Shown: positions 63,889-64,000 of the stretch, in pieces
Layout: the number at the start of each line of letters is the position of its first letter
How positions within the stretch are numbered: position 1 is the stretch's first letter
Source: Pseudomaricurvus sp033283175
Lineage (GTDB): Bacteria > Pseudomonadota > Gammaproteobacteria > Pseudomonadales > Cellvibrionaceae
Length of the DNA: 64,000 bases
Direction: 5' to 3'
Assembly: GCA_033283175.1 (NCBI GenBank)
Contig: JAWMQM010000001.1
Location: 1,612,001-1,676,000 of the forward strand
Position numbers and translations under genes: made by a program
The notes under the pieces: model-generated
Seen by the model: only the letters and a program-made list of their open reading frames with translations
Databases searched by the model: none
What the model was told of the DNA's origin: nothing

Positions 63889-64000
63889 ATGCTCGTTTTA
63901 CCGCCTCTATCCCTCTATGTGCACATCCCCTGGTGTGTGCGTAAGTGTCCCTATTGTGACTTCAATTCCCATCGCGCCGGTGACAACCTGCCCGAGGCAG
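63889..64000 (+). CDS. hemW: HemW-like radical SAM protein, N-terminal fragment (partial)
   Basis: 37 codons are visible before the window ends. The start MLVLPPLSLYVHIPWC and the radical SAM cysteine motif CVRKCPYCDFNSH are those of HemW (formerly HemN-like), a haem chaperone that was long annotated as an oxygen-independent coproporphyrinogen oxidase. It begins 23 bases after rdgB, the order found in Pseudomonas. Confidence 0.9.
   Translation, partial: MLVLPPLSLYVHIPWCVRKCPYCDFNSHRAGDNLPEA

Overview
The window is a GC-rich, densely coded stretch of a gammaproteobacterial chromosome. Gene order suggests Pseudomonadales/Cellvibrionales: aroK-aroB-damX-gltBD-hemE; psd/rhdA/rsgA | orn; queG | nnr-tsaE-amiC-mutL-(miaA-hfq-hflX-hflK-hflC)-DUF2065-hisZ-purA; tkt-epd-pgk-fba; pilU-pilT | yggS-proC-yggT-metX-metW-DUF4426-rdgB-hemW. 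These orders resemble those known from Pseudomonas, so the genus is inferred from synteny and protein resemblance only. I see no rRNA, tRNA, CRISPR array, insertion sequence or prophage. No gene-free stretch exceeds about 300 bases.

Layout. 1-9 kb: end of aroK, aroB, a DamX-like cell-division protein, then both glutamate synthase subunits. 9-18 kb: hemE, a degenerate HD-GYP protein, and a minus-strand block (psd, rhdA, a CMD-family gene, rsgA) diverging from orn, followed by a methyltransferase and queG. 18-36 kb: the nnr-tsaE-amiC-mutL operon, then a three-gene minus-strand cassette (short phosphate-binding-like protein, outer-membrane barrel, GGDEF-EAL enzyme) placed where mutL and miaA are normally adjacent. 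After it come miaA, hfq, hflX, hflK, hflC, DUF2065, hisZ and purA. 35-46 kb is more accessory: a eukaryotic-type HisA, an alpha/beta hydrolase, a membrane-anchored beta-helix protein, a MarR-EmrA-EmrB efflux operon with a clear palindromic operator, a CoA-transferase, a UbiA-type prenyltransferase and the feoA-feoB-feoB-associated ferrous iron uptake operon. 46-56 kb: sugar-phosphate genes (tkt, epd, pgk, fba), a patatin-like phospholipase and the type IV pilus retraction ATPases. 56-64 kb: PLP homeostasis protein, proC, yggT, a large dynamin-like GTPase, metX-metW, small envelope genes, rdgB and the start of hemW.

How the genes fit together. Most are housekeeping: aromatic amino acid, glutamate, haem, histidine, purine and methionine synthesis; tRNA modification (queG, tsaE, miaA); mismatch repair; Hfq and the HflX/HflKC quality-control genes; central carbon metabolism. 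c-di-GMP signalling appears twice, once intact (GGDEF-EAL) and once probably catalytically dead (HD-GYP). Type IV pilus genes are nearby.

Best candidates for something new are: the periplasmic-binder/barrel/c-di-GMP cassette between mutL and miaA; the dynamin-like GTPase between yggT and metX; the eukaryotic-type HisA; and a small family of REP-like palindromes, one of which supplies the stop codon of epd.
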